In this document: positions 8,603-17,516 of the stretch, piece after piece
Position numbering within the stretch: the first letter of the stretch is position 1
Layout of the letters: the number at the start of each line of letters is the position of its first letter
Source: Pseudalkalibacillus hwajinpoensis
GTDB taxonomy: Bacteria; Bacillota; Bacilli; Bacillales; Guptibacillaceae
Assembly (NCBI RefSeq): GCF_015234585.1
Contig: NZ_JADFCM010000001.1
Location: 558,001-622,000, forward strand
Reading direction: 5' to 3'
Length of the DNA stretch: 64,000 bases
Notes under the pieces: model-generated
The model's database searches: none
What the model was told of the DNA's origin: nothing
What the model saw: only the letters and a program-made list of their open reading frames with translations
Program-made: the position numbers and the translations under genes

Positions 8603-10122
8603 CATGATGCTAAATGTTCCTTTTCCTCTTCTGCTGTTTTCTTACTGAGCTTGCTCTTTATAATAGGTAGCGTAAGAGAAAGAAGTGACAGAATGAGGAG
8701 GACGACGGTTACTGTACTATCGAAAAACGTCACATAACTCCCATTTGATATCGTTAGCGCCTGTCTAAATGATTGTTCCATCATTCCACCTAGAATAAAG
8801 GCGAGAATGAGCGGTGCTGCTGGAAAGTTAAGAAGTCTCATTATAAAACCCATCACTCCAAATGCTAGTAAGAGATAAAGATCAAAAGTGCTGAAGCTCA
8901 CTCCATAAACCCCAATCATACAGAAGATAATAACAAGTGAGATTAGTAGCGCTTTTGGAATGTAAAGAATCCGAGCGATAAACGGAATAAGTGGCAGATT
9001 TAAAACTAGCAAGAAAAGGTTGCCAAGATACATACTAGCAATCACTCCCCAAAATACGTCCGGATGATCGGTCAGCATTAACGGACCTGGTTGTACACCG
9101 ACAACGAGGAGGGCACCAAGCAATACAGCGGTTGTGCCAGAGCCTGGGATACCAAGCGTTAACAGGGGAACGAAAGCCCCACTCGTTGCGGCGTTATTAG
9201 ATGTTTCTGGGGCAGCGAGTCCTTTGATATTTCCTTTTCCGAAAGACGAAGGATCCTTAGAAATTTTCTTCTCTGTGATATAGGACATGAAGGAAGCAAT
9301 AGTTGCACCAGCGCCTGGTAGCACGCCAAGAATAAATCCGAGCACAGAATGACGAGCGATCGGACCAGAGATTTCTTTTGCTTCTTGCCTCGTGATTTTC
9401 AATGAGCCAACATTGGAGTTACCGTCCATCATTTTTGATTTTCGGGACAAGATTAGCGAGCAAACCTCAGCAAGCGCGAAAAGTCCTAGGGCAATGATTA
9501 AAAAGTCGATTCCTTCAAGAAGGTTCGGATTACCAAAAGTAAAACGCTGTGTTCCTGTTTGCTGGTCAACGCCAATTGTAGCAATGATTAAACCGATCGT
9601 TGCAGAGATTAACGCCTTCACAGTTGAGCCTTCGGACAAGCTTGCAATCGCTGTTAAACCAAGCAACATGAGGGCGAAATACTCAGTCGGACCGAATGAG
9701 ACGGCAAAGCTAGCCATTAGAGGAGCAACTAGCATAAGGGCAACAACACTTACGGTACCACCAGCGAAAGATGAAATAGCAGCAATAGCGAGTGCTTTAC
9801 CAGCCTTACCTTGTTTGGCGAGCGGGTAACCGTCAAAGGAGGTGGCGACAGTTCCTGATATACCCGGTGCATTTAATAAAATGGATGAGGTAGATCCTCC
9901 GAAGACGGCACCATAGTAAACTCCTGCCATAAGAATAAGGGCTGAGGCTGGATCCATGCCATAGCTTAAAGGAATCATAATGGCGATCGCTGAGATAGGA
10001 CCCAGTCCAGGGAGCATCCCGATTAGTGTGCCAGCAAGAACGCCAATAAAAACAAAAAGGATGTTCTGGAAGGTTAAGACAACCTGAAAGCCATATAACA
10101 TATTCGAAATAGTGTCCATCAT
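8602..10122 (-). CDS. tctA: Tripartite tricarboxylate transporter, large membrane subunit TctA
   Basis: A 506-residue integral membrane protein with about 12 hydrophobic segments. The glycine-rich signatures of TctA are present: GTLIGMLPGLGPISAIAIMIPL near residue 35 and the second repeat LGVLPGAGATIASF, followed by LLTLGIPGSGTTAVLLGALL. With TctB and TctC it forms a secondary, cation-driven importer for citrate-like or other carboxylates. It is the last gene of tctC-tctB-tctA, 12 bases after tctB, and ends at a terminator shared with the convergent response regulator. Substrate specificity is set by TctC and is not visible here. Confidence 0.93.
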   Translation of the reverse strand: MMDTISNMLYGFQVVLTFQNILFVFIGVLAGTLIGMLPGLGPISAIAIMIPLSYGMDPASALILMAGVYYGAVFGGSTSSILLNAPGISGTVATSFDGYPLAKQGKAGKALAIAAISSFAGGTVSVVALMLVAPLMASFAVSFGPTEYFALMLLGLTAIASLSEGSTVKALISATIGLIIATIGVDQQTGTQRFTFGNPNLLEGIDFLIIALGLFALAEVCSLILSRKSKMMDGNSNVGSLKITRQEAKEISGPIARHSVLGFILGVLPGAGATIASFMSYITEKKISKDPSSFGKGNIKGLAAPETSNNAATSGAFVPLLTLGIPGSGTTAVLLGALLVVGVQPGPLMLTDHPDVFWGVIASMYLGNLFLLVLNLPLIPFIARILYIPKALLISLVIIFCMIGVYGVSFSTFDLYLLLAFGVMGFIMRLLNFPAAPLILAFILGGMMEQSFRQALTISNGSYVTFFDSTVTVVLLILSLLSLTLPIIKSKLSKKTAEEEKEHLAS

Positions 10123-10134
10123 CTTTCCTCCTTT

Positions 10135-10584
10135 CTAAAAGGGAAGTGGGCCTTGCGGTAAATAGATTTGAAGTAAATAGTTAAATGAAAAATAAAGGAC
10201 AAGCGTAAAGCCGATTGAAACAGCAATCAATGTTTTCCGTTTTGTATAACCAAGCATACGTGACGTAACGAGTAGGAATAAGATTGTGACAATCACAAAT
10301 CCTAGGAGCTCAAATAAGAGAATATAGACAAAGATAAGGCCAGAAACGGCCAGTAACATGAGCACTTCATCTTTTTTAATGTCACTTTTTTTTCGATCTT
10401 CAGTAGGGTTCAGAATGAATAGTAAGATCGAGAGCGCTGCGAGTAAAAATCCCAGTCCTTTCGGTAGTGCGTCGGCATCTACGATGGCGTATGGAAAAGC
10501 TGGCAGCTGAAAACTAAGGAAGAGATATAAAATGGAAATAAGCAATAAAACAATGGCTACTTTACGTTCAACACTTGCTAGCAT
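10135..10584 (-). CDS. tctB: Tripartite tricarboxylate transporter, small membrane subunit TctB
   Basis: A 149-residue protein with four predicted membrane helices (about residues 8-28, 40-57, 78-110 and 120-142), the size and topology of TctB small subunits. Sequence conservation in this family is low, so the call rests on size, topology and its place between tctC and tctA. A stem-loop lies in the 62-base gap to tctC, probably lowering expression of the membrane subunits relative to the binding protein. Confidence 0.88.
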   Translation of the reverse strand: MLASVERKVAIVLLLISILYLFLSFQLPAFPYAIVDADALPKGLGFLLAALSILLFILNPTEDRKKSDIKKDEVLMLLAVSGLIFVYILLFELLGFVIVTILFLLVTSRMLGYTKRKTLIAVSIGFTLVLYFSFNYLLQIYLPQGPLPF

Positions 10585-10611
10585 GACGAGTCACCTGCCT
10601 TTAATAAATAT

Positions 10612-10637
10612 GAAAGGTCAGCGTGAACTGACCTTTC
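10612..10637 (-). terminator. Intercistronic hairpin between tctC and tctB
   Basis: GAAAGGTCAG (10612-10621) and CTGACCTTTC (10628-10637) form a perfect 10-base-pair stem with a six-base loop. On the minus strand it is followed by ATATTTATT rather than a pure T-run. It is best read as a partial terminator or RNA-protecting hairpin that keeps tctC transcripts abundant. Confidence 0.7.
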
Positions 10638-10646
10638 GCTCTATCC

Positions 10647-11660
10647 TTATTTTGCTAAACCAACTTCGTTCATCAATTCTTCCATCGTGTCATATTCTTG
10701 ATCCAGAAATTCTTGAAAGTCCTCACCGGACATAAAGTTATCATTCCAACCAAAATTGTCAAGCTGTGTTTTCCATTCATCCGTTTCCATCATGTCTTTG
10801 ACAGCTTGCTCATAGAATGTAGCGGCTTCTGCCGACATATCTTTTGGTCCCATAATACCTCTCCAAACGATGAATTCGTCATCGATCCCTTGTTCTTTTA
10901 GCGTTGGAAATTCGGATACTGTTTCGCCTTCAAGTGGCTCAGGTGAAGTTATAGCAAGAACTTTCACTTTACCAGCACGTGCCTGTTCTGTTGCTTCTGC
11001 GAGACCTGTTGAGTAGACATCGACTTTATTTCCAAGCAGCATGCTCATTCCGCTACCATCCTGAGCAGAAACATATTTCAGTTGCTTAATATCAACACCA
11101 CCGGCTTTTACGGCTTTAACGAATGCCATGTGATCCATGCTTCCTGGAGAAGAATCTCCCACAACTGACACAGAGGTTGGATCTTCTTTTAGTGCATCAA
11201 CAAGATCATTCATACTATCGTATGGCGAATTAGCAGGTACAACAAAAGCTGAATAGTCCGCAATTACACCCGCAATTGGTGTGAAATCATTGTGTCCAAG
11301 CTCGGATTGTCCGTTTAATGGAACAAATAAAATCGGGGGTGATGTGATGAAAAGTGTATGATCGCCACCTTTCTTATCGACATAAGACCAACCAACAGCA
11401 CCTCCACCACCTGGTTTATTGGCAACAGCCATACGTTTATCGATAATATTTTCCTTCTCCATTACTTTTGAGATTGTTCGAGCAGTTGTATCCCAACCAC
11501 CCCCAGCTCCAGCCGGCGCAATCATTTCGATGGGTTTATCAGGACTCCATTCACCATTATCGCCTGAAGAATTTCCCGCACTTTCATTACTTCCACAAGC
11601 GCTCAATAGAAGAACGCTCCCCAACAAAAGGGACATGAACAAGTTCATTTTTCGTCTCAT
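10647..11660 (-). CDS. tctC: Tripartite tricarboxylate transporter substrate-binding lipoprotein TctC
   Basis: A 337-residue exported binding protein. It has a lipoprotein signal peptide ending in the lipobox LLLSAC (Cys near 22), then the TTT/Bug family pattern: KPIEMIAPAGAGGGWDTTAR, VANKPGGGGAVGW and YSAFVVPANSPY. It captures a carboxylate outside the membrane and delivers it to TctAB. It is the first gene of tctCBA, preceded by RBS GGGGAGAGG, a cre site at 11682-11695 and a promoter. Ligands of this family range from citrate to aromatic and dicarboxylic acids, so the substrate is open. Confidence 0.93.
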   Translation of the reverse strand: MRRKMNLFMSLLLGSVLLLSACGSNESAGNSSGDNGEWSPDKPIEMIAPAGAGGGWDTTARTISKVMEKENIIDKRMAVANKPGGGGAVGWSYVDKKGGDHTLFITSPPILFVPLNGQSELGHNDFTPIAGVIADYSAFVVPANSPYDSMNDLVDALKEDPTSVSVVGDSSPGSMDHMAFVKAVKAGGVDIKQLKYVSAQDGSGMSMLLGNKVDVYSTGLAEATEQARAGKVKVLAITSPEPLEGETVSEFPTLKEQGIDDEFIVWRGIMGPKDMSAEAATFYEQAVKDMMETDEWKTQLDNFGWNDNFMSGEDFQEFLDQEYDTMEELMNEVGLAK

Positions 11661-11681
11661 AGTGATAACCTCTCCCCTTAA

Positions 11682-11695
11682 TGTAATCGCTTACA
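11682..11695 (-). promoter_or_regulatory. cre site (CcpA operator) upstream of tctC
   Basis: TGTAATCGCTTACA fits every fixed position of the cre consensus TGNAANCGNTNNCA and is close to palindromic. It lies 22 bases before the tctC start and about 15 bases downstream of the -10 box. That position fits repression by CcpA-HPr(Ser-P) acting as a block just after the transcription start when preferred sugars are present. Confidence 0.8.
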
Positions 11696-11709
11696 GATTA
11701 ACCACCAAC

Positions 11710-11738
11710 AATATACCTGATTATTTTAGTTAGATTAA
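11710..11738 (-). promoter_or_regulatory. Probable promoter of tctCBA
   Basis: Read on the minus strand, -10 TATATT (11715-11710) and a poor -35 TTAATC (11738-11733) are 17 bases apart. A weak -35 fits a promoter that needs an activator such as the adjacent response regulator; that link is inference. Confidence 0.5.
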
Positions 11739-12125
11739 GAAAAGGGAAATAAGAAAGGTTTGTTTCATTCTGTACATTATGTTCATAAAGTTCATGAAAG
11801 ATTATGAGTTCGCAAGTTCGCAAGTGACAGGCACTCCCCAATCTATCGCTACTAAACAAACGTTTATTTAACGTATGTACTCATATTCTGAAGTAAAGCT
11901 ACAGATATAAAATGTATCAAACGGTATAAAACTTCAAAATCATTCTAATGACCTGGGTATAAAGATAGATAAATCCGGGTGTTTTTCTTCTATCTATGAC
12001 TTAAGTGGTATAGACGACTATAAAGGAAGAGGTTACGATTTGGGTAGAATATTCTGAATGTTATTTCGTTTCATTGAGGAGGTAGCTCGTTAATACTTGT
12101 ATTCATTAACAATGGGGAGGGCACT
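11739..12125. other. Intergenic region between tctC and amiE
   Basis: No convincing ORF is seen. It contains a GTGACAGGCACT repeat copy (11824-11835) next to a tandem duplication AGTTCGCA-AGTTCGCA (11807-11822). A weak hairpin (ACCTGG 11951-11956 with CCGGGT 11975-11980) is followed by GTTTTTCTTC. The amiE promoter must lie within the last roughly 150 bases, but I cannot fix its boxes. RBS GGGGAGGGC directly precedes the amiE ATG. Confidence 0.6.
11807..11835 (+). repeat. Copy of the GTGACAGGCAC dispersed repeat
   Basis: AGTTCGCAAGTGACAGGCAC matches the right half of the palindrome at 6131-6150 (AATTCGCGGGTGACAGGCAC) with three differences. Unlike most other copies it does not follow a stop codon. 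Confidence 0.7.
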
Positions 12126-13802
12126 ATGAAAAGAAAAACGCTGTCACTGCTTCTGACCACCGCGCTTGGTACATCACTTTTAGCTCCAGGATCTGGTTTG
12201 GCTGCACCTGGTCCAACGATTGAGAAAGCGGGGAAGGTCAACATGAGTCATAGTAAGAGTCATCCAACTTTTTCGTGGGACAATCCTGGACCGACATCGC
12301 CTGTTCTGCATCTTGGTTCAGTCAAAGGAGCCGGAATGCGAGAAGAACCACTTAATGAGATTGATGATTTGATCGAAGGCGCCATCGATGAACAGGTTAT
12401 GCCTGGCGCGGTTGCGTTTGTAGCGAGAAGAGGACATATCGTAAAGGAAGAAGCTTACGGTTATGCTGCGCAATACACAGATGATGAGTTTACTGAAATG
12501 AAAAACCGAATTCCGATGAGTAAGGAAACCATTTTTGATCTTGCCTCAATTAGCAAACTTTTCACAACAACGGCGGCAATGACGCTCTATGAAGATGGGG
12601 AATTTAAGCTGGATGATCCCGTAGCGAAGTACATTCCGGAATTTGCAGCGAACGGAAAGGAAAGCGTTACCATCGAACAGCTGATGACACATACATCGGG
12701 ATTCAAACCATGGATTCCGCTCTACACGATCGAAGGCGATCGAGAAGATCGCCTGGAGTATGTTTTTAACTATCCACTTCAATCAGAGCCGGGGAGTGAG
12801 TATACATACAGCGATCTTAACATGATTACACTTGGTGCTCTTATTGAACGATTGTCTGGGATGCGTCTAGATGAATATGTAAAAAAAGAAATCACCAATC
12901 CGCTTGATATGAAGGATACGATGTACAATCCTCCTGCTGAATTAAAGGAACGAATTGCGGCTACGGAATACCAGCCATGGACGAACAGAGGGCTTGTCTG
13001 GGGGGAAGTTCATGATGAGAGTGCCTGGTCATTGGACGGAGTCGCTGGTCATGCAGGTGTTTTCTCGACAGCATCGGATCTCGCTAAATTTGCTCATATG
13101 TTTCTGATGGAAGGGCGCTATGGTGGGACACGCATTCTTCAACCGGAGACGGTGAAACTTTTAACAGAAAATCGGATTCCAGAGTTTCCGGGTGACGATC
13201 ATGGCCTCGGCTGGGAGCTCCAACAAGGTTGGTTCATGGATGCTTTATCTGAAAGCACAACGCTCGGTCATACAGGTTATACAGGGACGTCAATCGTTGT
13301 CAGTCCAACGAATCAGACAATTGCGATCTTATTAACGAATCGGGTTCATCCGACGCGTGAAACCGTATCTACTTCTCCAACGAGACGGAAGTTTGCAAGA
13401 AAGGTAGCGGATGCGATTCCAGTTGCGATGAACAAGAAAGCTGATCCCTGGTTTGCTGGTTATGGAGATAACGAATCGAAGTATCTGACTGCTAAAGTTA
13501 ACGTGCACAAAGAATCTATTATTACTTTTGATACGTGGTACCAAATTGAGGAAGGCTACGACATGGGAACAGTAGAGGTTTCAGAGAATGGAAATGAATG
13601 GACCGAAGAACTTCAGCTAACAGGAAGCAGTAAGAAATGGGAGGCGAAAGAAGTCGCTTTACCTGCAAACACAAAGTACGTTCGCTTCACATATAAGACA
13701 GATGGCTCTACGAACAAACGTGGTTGGTATGTTGATGATTTGAAGGTGAATGGCTCAACAGTCACGCTTACGAGTGATGAATGGATGAAGCGATCATATT
13801 AA
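12126..13802 (+). CDS. amiE: Secreted N-acetylmuramyl-L-alanine amidase AmiE with extra C-terminal domain
   Basis: A 558-residue secreted protein: signal peptide 1 to about 27, then a class C beta-lactamase fold with S141-ISK, Y228-SD and H382-TG. In B. subtilis the gene immediately before nagZ and namZ is amiE (ybbE), whose product cuts the peptide from MurNAc in wall fragments, and the order here is the same. The protein is about 115 residues longer than the roughly 440-residue B. subtilis enzyme. The tail (about 445-558) has a TFDTWYQIEEGYDMGTVEVS segment like the beta-sandwich VEG domain of immune inhibitor A metalloproteases, perhaps for wall or sugar binding. First gene of the secreted set. 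Confidence 0.87.
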   Translation: MKRKTLSLLLTTALGTSLLAPGSGLAAPGPTIEKAGKVNMSHSKSHPTFSWDNPGPTSPVLHLGSVKGAGMREEPLNEIDDLIEGAIDEQVMPGAVAFVARRGHIVKEEAYGYAAQYTDDEFTEMKNRIPMSKETIFDLASISKLFTTTAAMTLYEDGEFKLDDPVAKYIPEFAANGKESVTIEQLMTHTSGFKPWIPLYTIEGDREDRLEYVFNYPLQSEPGSEYTYSDLNMITLGALIERLSGMRLDEYVKKEITNPLDMKDTMYNPPAELKERIAATEYQPWTNRGLVWGEVHDESAWSLDGVAGHAGVFSTASDLAKFAHMFLMEGRYGGTRILQPETVKLLTENRIPEFPGDDHGLGWELQQGWFMDALSESTTLGHTGYTGTSIVVSPTNQTIAILLTNRVHPTRETVSTSPTRRKFARKVADAIPVAMNKKADPWFAGYGDNESKYLTAKVNVHKESIITFDTWYQIEEGYDMGTVEVSENGNEWTEELQLTGSSKKWEAKEVALPANTKYVRFTYKTDGSTNKRGWYVDDLKVNGSTVTLTSDEWMKRSY

Positions 13803-13819
13803 AAACCAGGAGGGATAGC

Positions 13820-15919
13820 ATGCGAACGAGACAGAAACGGCTGATTGTCACTTTTCTTGCATTGTTAATGATCTTTTCCCAGGCAGTTATGTTACCGGGG
13901 AAAGCTTCCGCAAAAAAAGCAGGTTCACCCGAGTTGATTTTAATGGAAAATGTTCCTGAAGTGAGTTCAGAATTTGATGGGAAAAGCATCACATTGCATG
14001 CGCTTCACATTTACGATGATGGTCACTTTATGAAAATAGATCAAAATCTGAAGTGGAAGTCATCCAATAAAAAGGTGGCAAAAGTAGATCGTGAAGGGAA
14101 CGTAACGCTGACAGGTAAGCGTGGCCGGACGTTCATTACGGTTTCAGATGGTAAGAACAAAGATCGGATTGCCCTTGATTATAAAGTGGATAAATCAAAT
14201 AAAAAATCATCCGCTCCGTCTTTGATTAAACAGAAAGGGAAGCAATACGACATTATCGAAAATGCGATTGACGGTATGACGATGGAAGAAAAAATCGGTC
14301 AAATGCTGATGCCGGACTATCGAAATTGGAACGGTGAAAATGTCACTGAAATGCTTCCGGAAATTGAAGAGCAAATTGAAGAATATCATCTCGGAGGCGT
14401 GATTTTATTCAGAGAAAACGTGGTTACAACCGAGCAAACGACGAAGCTTGTTGCTGATTATCAGGAAGCATCTGAGAAGTACGGTCTGCTCATGACGATT
14501 GATCAGGAGGGAGGCATTGTAACGCGTCTGCAGTCGGGAACAGATATGCCAGGGAACATGGCGCTCGGTGCTACGCGTTCTAAAGATCTGACGAAGGAAG
14601 TTGGACATGCGATTGGGGAAGAGCTTGCCTCCCTTGGTATTAACATGAACTTCGCACCTGATATGGACGTGAACAACAATCCGGATAATCCTGTTATTGG
14701 TGTTCGTTCATTTGGAGAAGATCCAGAGCTCGTTGCGGACCTTGGTATTGCGTATACAAAAGGTCTTCAGGAAACTGGCGTTGCAGCAACGGCTAAGCAC
14801 TTTCCAGGGCACGGAGACACAGCAGTTGATTCACATCTAGGTCTTCCAGAAGTGCCTTATGATAAAGAACGTCTCATGGAAGTCGAACTCTATCCATTTC
14901 AGAAGGCAATGGAAGCTGGGATTGACGCGATTATGACAGCGCACGTGACGTTCCCTAAAATCGATGATACGAAAGTGATTTCCAAAAAAGATGGTACAGA
15001 AATTTCTCTTCCGGCCACACTCTCGCACAAAGTTTTAACAGAATTAATGCGTGATGAGATGGGGTATGAAGGCGTCATTACAACGGATGCGATGAACATG
15101 GGTGCCATCCAGGATCACTTCGGATCTGTTGACGCAGCGATTCGCGCAGTGAAAGCAGGAACCGATATCGTCCTGATGCCAGTTGGACTTCAAGAAGTGG
15201 CAGAAGGATTATATGGAGCAGTTGAATCAGGTGACATATCTGAAGAACGGATCGAAGCATCAGTGGAACGAATCCTAACATTAAAAGTGAATCGTGGAAT
15301 CATCAAGTCGGAGAACCCGAGTGACGTAAATAAACAAATTCAAGAAGCGCTCGAGACAGTAGGGTCAGACGAGCATAAAGCCGTTGAGAAAGAAGCGGCG
15401 GATAAATCCATTACGCTTGTAAAGAATGACAATGTCCTTCCTCTTGACGGGAACAGTGATGATCACGTTGTCGTTATCGGACGAAGTTTTGTTGAATCAC
15501 TCGGTAACGCAGTAAAAGCAGCGCATGACAATACGACGGTTATTGAAGTAAATGCAAGCTACACACTAACAGATGAACAGCGTGAAACTCTTGCGTCTGC
15601 TGATCAAATCATCATTGGCACGTATACGTACAGTGTGAGTACGCGTTCGCCTGAGCATCCACAGATGATGATGGTCGATACGATTATGAGTGAAACGGAT
15701 GCGGATGTGATTGCGATTGGGATCCGTAATCCATATGACATTATGGCTTATCCGAACGTTGACAGTTACATTGCTCAGTATGGTTTTAGAACGGCTAGCT
15801 TTGAAGCAACAGCCGCTACCATTTTTGGTGAAAATGCACCGTCAGGTAAGCTACCAATAACGATCCCGGGGGAAACGGGCGGCGTGCTTTATAACTTTGG
15901 TCATGGGTTAACGTACTAA
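13820..15919 (+). CDS. nagZ: Secreted beta-N-acetylglucosaminidase NagZ (GH3)
   Basis: About 699 residues from the ATG at 13820, which follows CAGGAGGG with good spacing; an in-frame start at 13781 would overlap amiE and spoil the signal peptide. Residues 1-30 form a Sec signal. Residues about 35-122 look like a bacterial Ig (Big_2-like) module (LKWKSSNKKVAKVDREGNVTLTG). The GH3 domain follows, with the NagZ dyad in KHFPGHGDT (H331, D333 region) and nucleophile D423 in TTDAMNMGAI. A GH3 C-terminal domain completes it. It removes GlcNAc from the non-reducing end of muropeptides, giving NamZ its substrate MurNAc-terminal chains. Confidence 0.93.
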   Translation: MRTRQKRLIVTFLALLMIFSQAVMLPGKASAKKAGSPELILMENVPEVSSEFDGKSITLHALHIYDDGHFMKIDQNLKWKSSNKKVAKVDREGNVTLTGKRGRTFITVSDGKNKDRIALDYKVDKSNKKSSAPSLIKQKGKQYDIIENAIDGMTMEEKIGQMLMPDYRNWNGENVTEMLPEIEEQIEEYHLGGVILFRENVVTTEQTTKLVADYQEASEKYGLLMTIDQEGGIVTRLQSGTDMPGNMALGATRSKDLTKEVGHAIGEELASLGINMNFAPDMDVNNNPDNPVIGVRSFGEDPELVADLGIAYTKGLQETGVAATAKHFPGHGDTAVDSHLGLPEVPYDKERLMEVELYPFQKAMEAGIDAIMTAHVTFPKIDDTKVISKKDGTEISLPATLSHKVLTELMRDEMGYEGVITTDAMNMGAIQDHFGSVDAAIRAVKAGTDIVLMPVGLQEVAEGLYGAVESGDISEERIEASVERILTLKVNRGIIKSENPSDVNKQIQEALETVGSDEHKAVEKEAADKSITLVKNDNVLPLDGNSDDHVVVIGRSFVESLGNAVKAAHDNTTVIEVNASYTLTDEQRETLASADQIIIGTYTYSVSTRSPEHPQMMMVDTIMSETDADVIAIGIRNPYDIMAYPNVDSYIAQYGFRTASFEATAATIFGENAPSGKLPITIPGETGGVLYNFGHGLTY

Positions 15920-15979
15920 AATTGTGATCGGGAAGACTTGTTCTTCCCGATTCTTAAAAAATGGGGAGGCGTTTTAAAC

Positions 15980-17242
15980 ATGAAAAAGTGGCTTGTGATG
16001 GTGTTAACTACGATGCTTGTCTTATCATCATTATCTGTGGCATTCGCTGATAACAATGGGAAAGGACACGGTCATGATAAGCGTAAGAAGTTCAAGCTTG
16101 GTGTGGAAGTTCTACTCGAAGATCAAAAAGAGCTTATCGAAGGAAAAAGCGTTGGCCTGATTACAAATCCTACAGGGGTAGATCAGGAGCTTAATAGCAT
16201 TGTTGACTTGCTTCACAATGATTCCGATGTTGATTTAAAGGCACTTTATGGACCGGAACATGGCGTGCGTGGAAGCGCACAGGCAGGAGAATATGTCGAG
16301 TATTATACGGATGAAGAAACAGGGTTACCCGTTTACAGTCTCTATGGATCTACTAAAAAGCCGACGCCAGAAATGCTAGAAGGCATTGATGTTCTTCTTT
16401 TCGATATTCAGGATGTAGGCACGCGTTTCTATACGTACATTTATACGATGGCCTATGCTATGGAAGCTGCCAGCGAGAATGACATTGAATTCATCGTGCT
16501 TGATCGTCCTAACCCTCTAGGTGGGGAAGCGGTGGAAGGTCCCGTTCTTGATGATGAATACGCTTCGTTCGTCGGAAAATATGAAATTCCACTTCGTCAT
16601 GGCATGACAGTAGGTGAGCTTGCTTCACTTTTCAATGAAGAATTTGAAATCGGTGCTGATTTAACAGTTGTTGAAATGGATAAGTGGAAGAGGGATATGT
16701 ATTACGATGATACGCCACTTGAATGGGTATTGCCCTCGCCTAATATGCCAACGCTCGATACAGCGCTCGCTTATCCTGGAGCTGCCTTAATCGAAGGAAC
16801 AAACGTATCCGAAGGTCGAGGTACCACAAAGCCTTTTGAATTAATCGGTGCACCATTTATTAACGCAACGGAACTTGCCGGTGAACTGAACGAATTGAAA
16901 CTTCCAGGGGTTGATTTTAGGGCAGCTTCCTTTACTCCTTCGTTTTCGAAGCATGCGGGAGAGTTAACACATGGCGTTCAAATTCATGTGACTGATAAAG
17001 AAGCGTTCAAGCCAGTCAAAACAGGATTAAGCCTCGTGAAAACCATTCACGATCTCTATCCTGAAGACTTTGAATTTCGCGCAGAAAATAGCGCAGGCGT
17101 CTCATTCTTTGATCTTCTCGTTGGAAACGGGTGGATTCGAGAAGGCATTGAAAATGGAGACAGCGTGAAAAAGATGGAGAAGCAGTGGGAAGATGATTTA
17201 AAAGATTTTAAAGAAGTAAGAGAAGACTATTTACTATACTAG
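15980..17242 (+). CDS. namZ: Secreted exo-beta-N-acetylmuramidase NamZ (DUF1343)
   Basis: About 420 residues from the ATG at 15980, preceded by GGGGAGGC; the longer frame from 15938 lacks a ribosome site. A clear signal peptide ends LSVAFA. The body matches YbbC/NamZ: GVEVLLEDQKELIEGKSVGLITNPTG, LYGPEHGVRG, DIQDVGTRFYTYIYT, VLDRPNPLGG and the C-terminal NAGVSFF-like NSAGVSFFDLL. NamZ releases MurNAc from the non-reducing end of glycan strands and acts with NagZ and AmiE. It ends the amiE-nagZ-namZ unit with a strong terminator. Confidence 0.93.
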   Translation: MKKWLVMVLTTMLVLSSLSVAFADNNGKGHGHDKRKKFKLGVEVLLEDQKELIEGKSVGLITNPTGVDQELNSIVDLLHNDSDVDLKALYGPEHGVRGSAQAGEYVEYYTDEETGLPVYSLYGSTKKPTPEMLEGIDVLLFDIQDVGTRFYTYIYTMAYAMEAASENDIEFIVLDRPNPLGGEAVEGPVLDDEYASFVGKYEIPLRHGMTVGELASLFNEEFEIGADLTVVEMDKWKRDMYYDDTPLEWVLPSPNMPTLDTALAYPGAALIEGTNVSEGRGTTKPFELIGAPFINATELAGELNELKLPGVDFRAASFTPSFSKHAGELTHGVQIHVTDKEAFKPVKTGLSLVKTIHDLYPEDFEFRAENSAGVSFFDLLVGNGWIREGIENGDSVKKMEKQWEDDLKDFKEVREDYLLY

Positions 17243-17252
17243 ATAGATTGTT

Positions 17253-17284
17253 AAGCACTCGCATAGCGTCGAGTGCTTTTTTTA
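17253..17284 (+). terminator. Rho-independent terminator after namZ
   Basis: AAGCACTCG (17253-17261) and CGAGTGCTT (17270-17278) form a perfect stem with an eight-base loop, followed by a T-run. It separates the secreted set from the murP operon. Confidence 0.92.
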
Positions 17285-17516
17285 TTTTATGTAATAAAAC
17301 TTCACAAAAACACTTACATTATTAAATAAAACTTGTTAAACTGAAATTATTAGAAAATTCAACTCAATTAACAGATATGAAGGAGGGCCGATCACGAACG
17401 AAATAAACAGGATTGATTAGGGCGCATTTGTAGGCAGTTACTACATAGCCAGAGGTTCCATCAATATGAGGAAACGGAGTACATCACGAAATCATAAGAA
17501 GAAATGGGGAAAGCTT
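17285..17516 (+). promoter_or_regulatory. Leader and probable promoter region of the murP operon
   Basis: AT-rich, with no ORF I can support. GGAGGG at 17382-17387 has no start codon at normal spacing behind it; a nine-codon frame from ATG 17379 is too short to trust. A MurR operator would be expected here, but I see no clear dyad to nominate. Confidence 0.4.

Noticed and set aside
9392..9829. 145-codon open frame on the plus strand
   Set aside because: It lies antisense inside tctA, has no ribosome site, and its composition follows the reverse of a hydrophobic gene.
11951..11987. Hairpin followed by GTTTTTCTTC upstream of amiE
   Set aside because: The stem has only six pairs including a G-U, the loop is long, and no gene precedes it on that strand, so it is not called a terminator.
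17379..17408. Nine-codon mini ORF before murP
   Set aside because: It contains a GGAGGG within its own codons but has no ribosome site before its ATG; too short to support.
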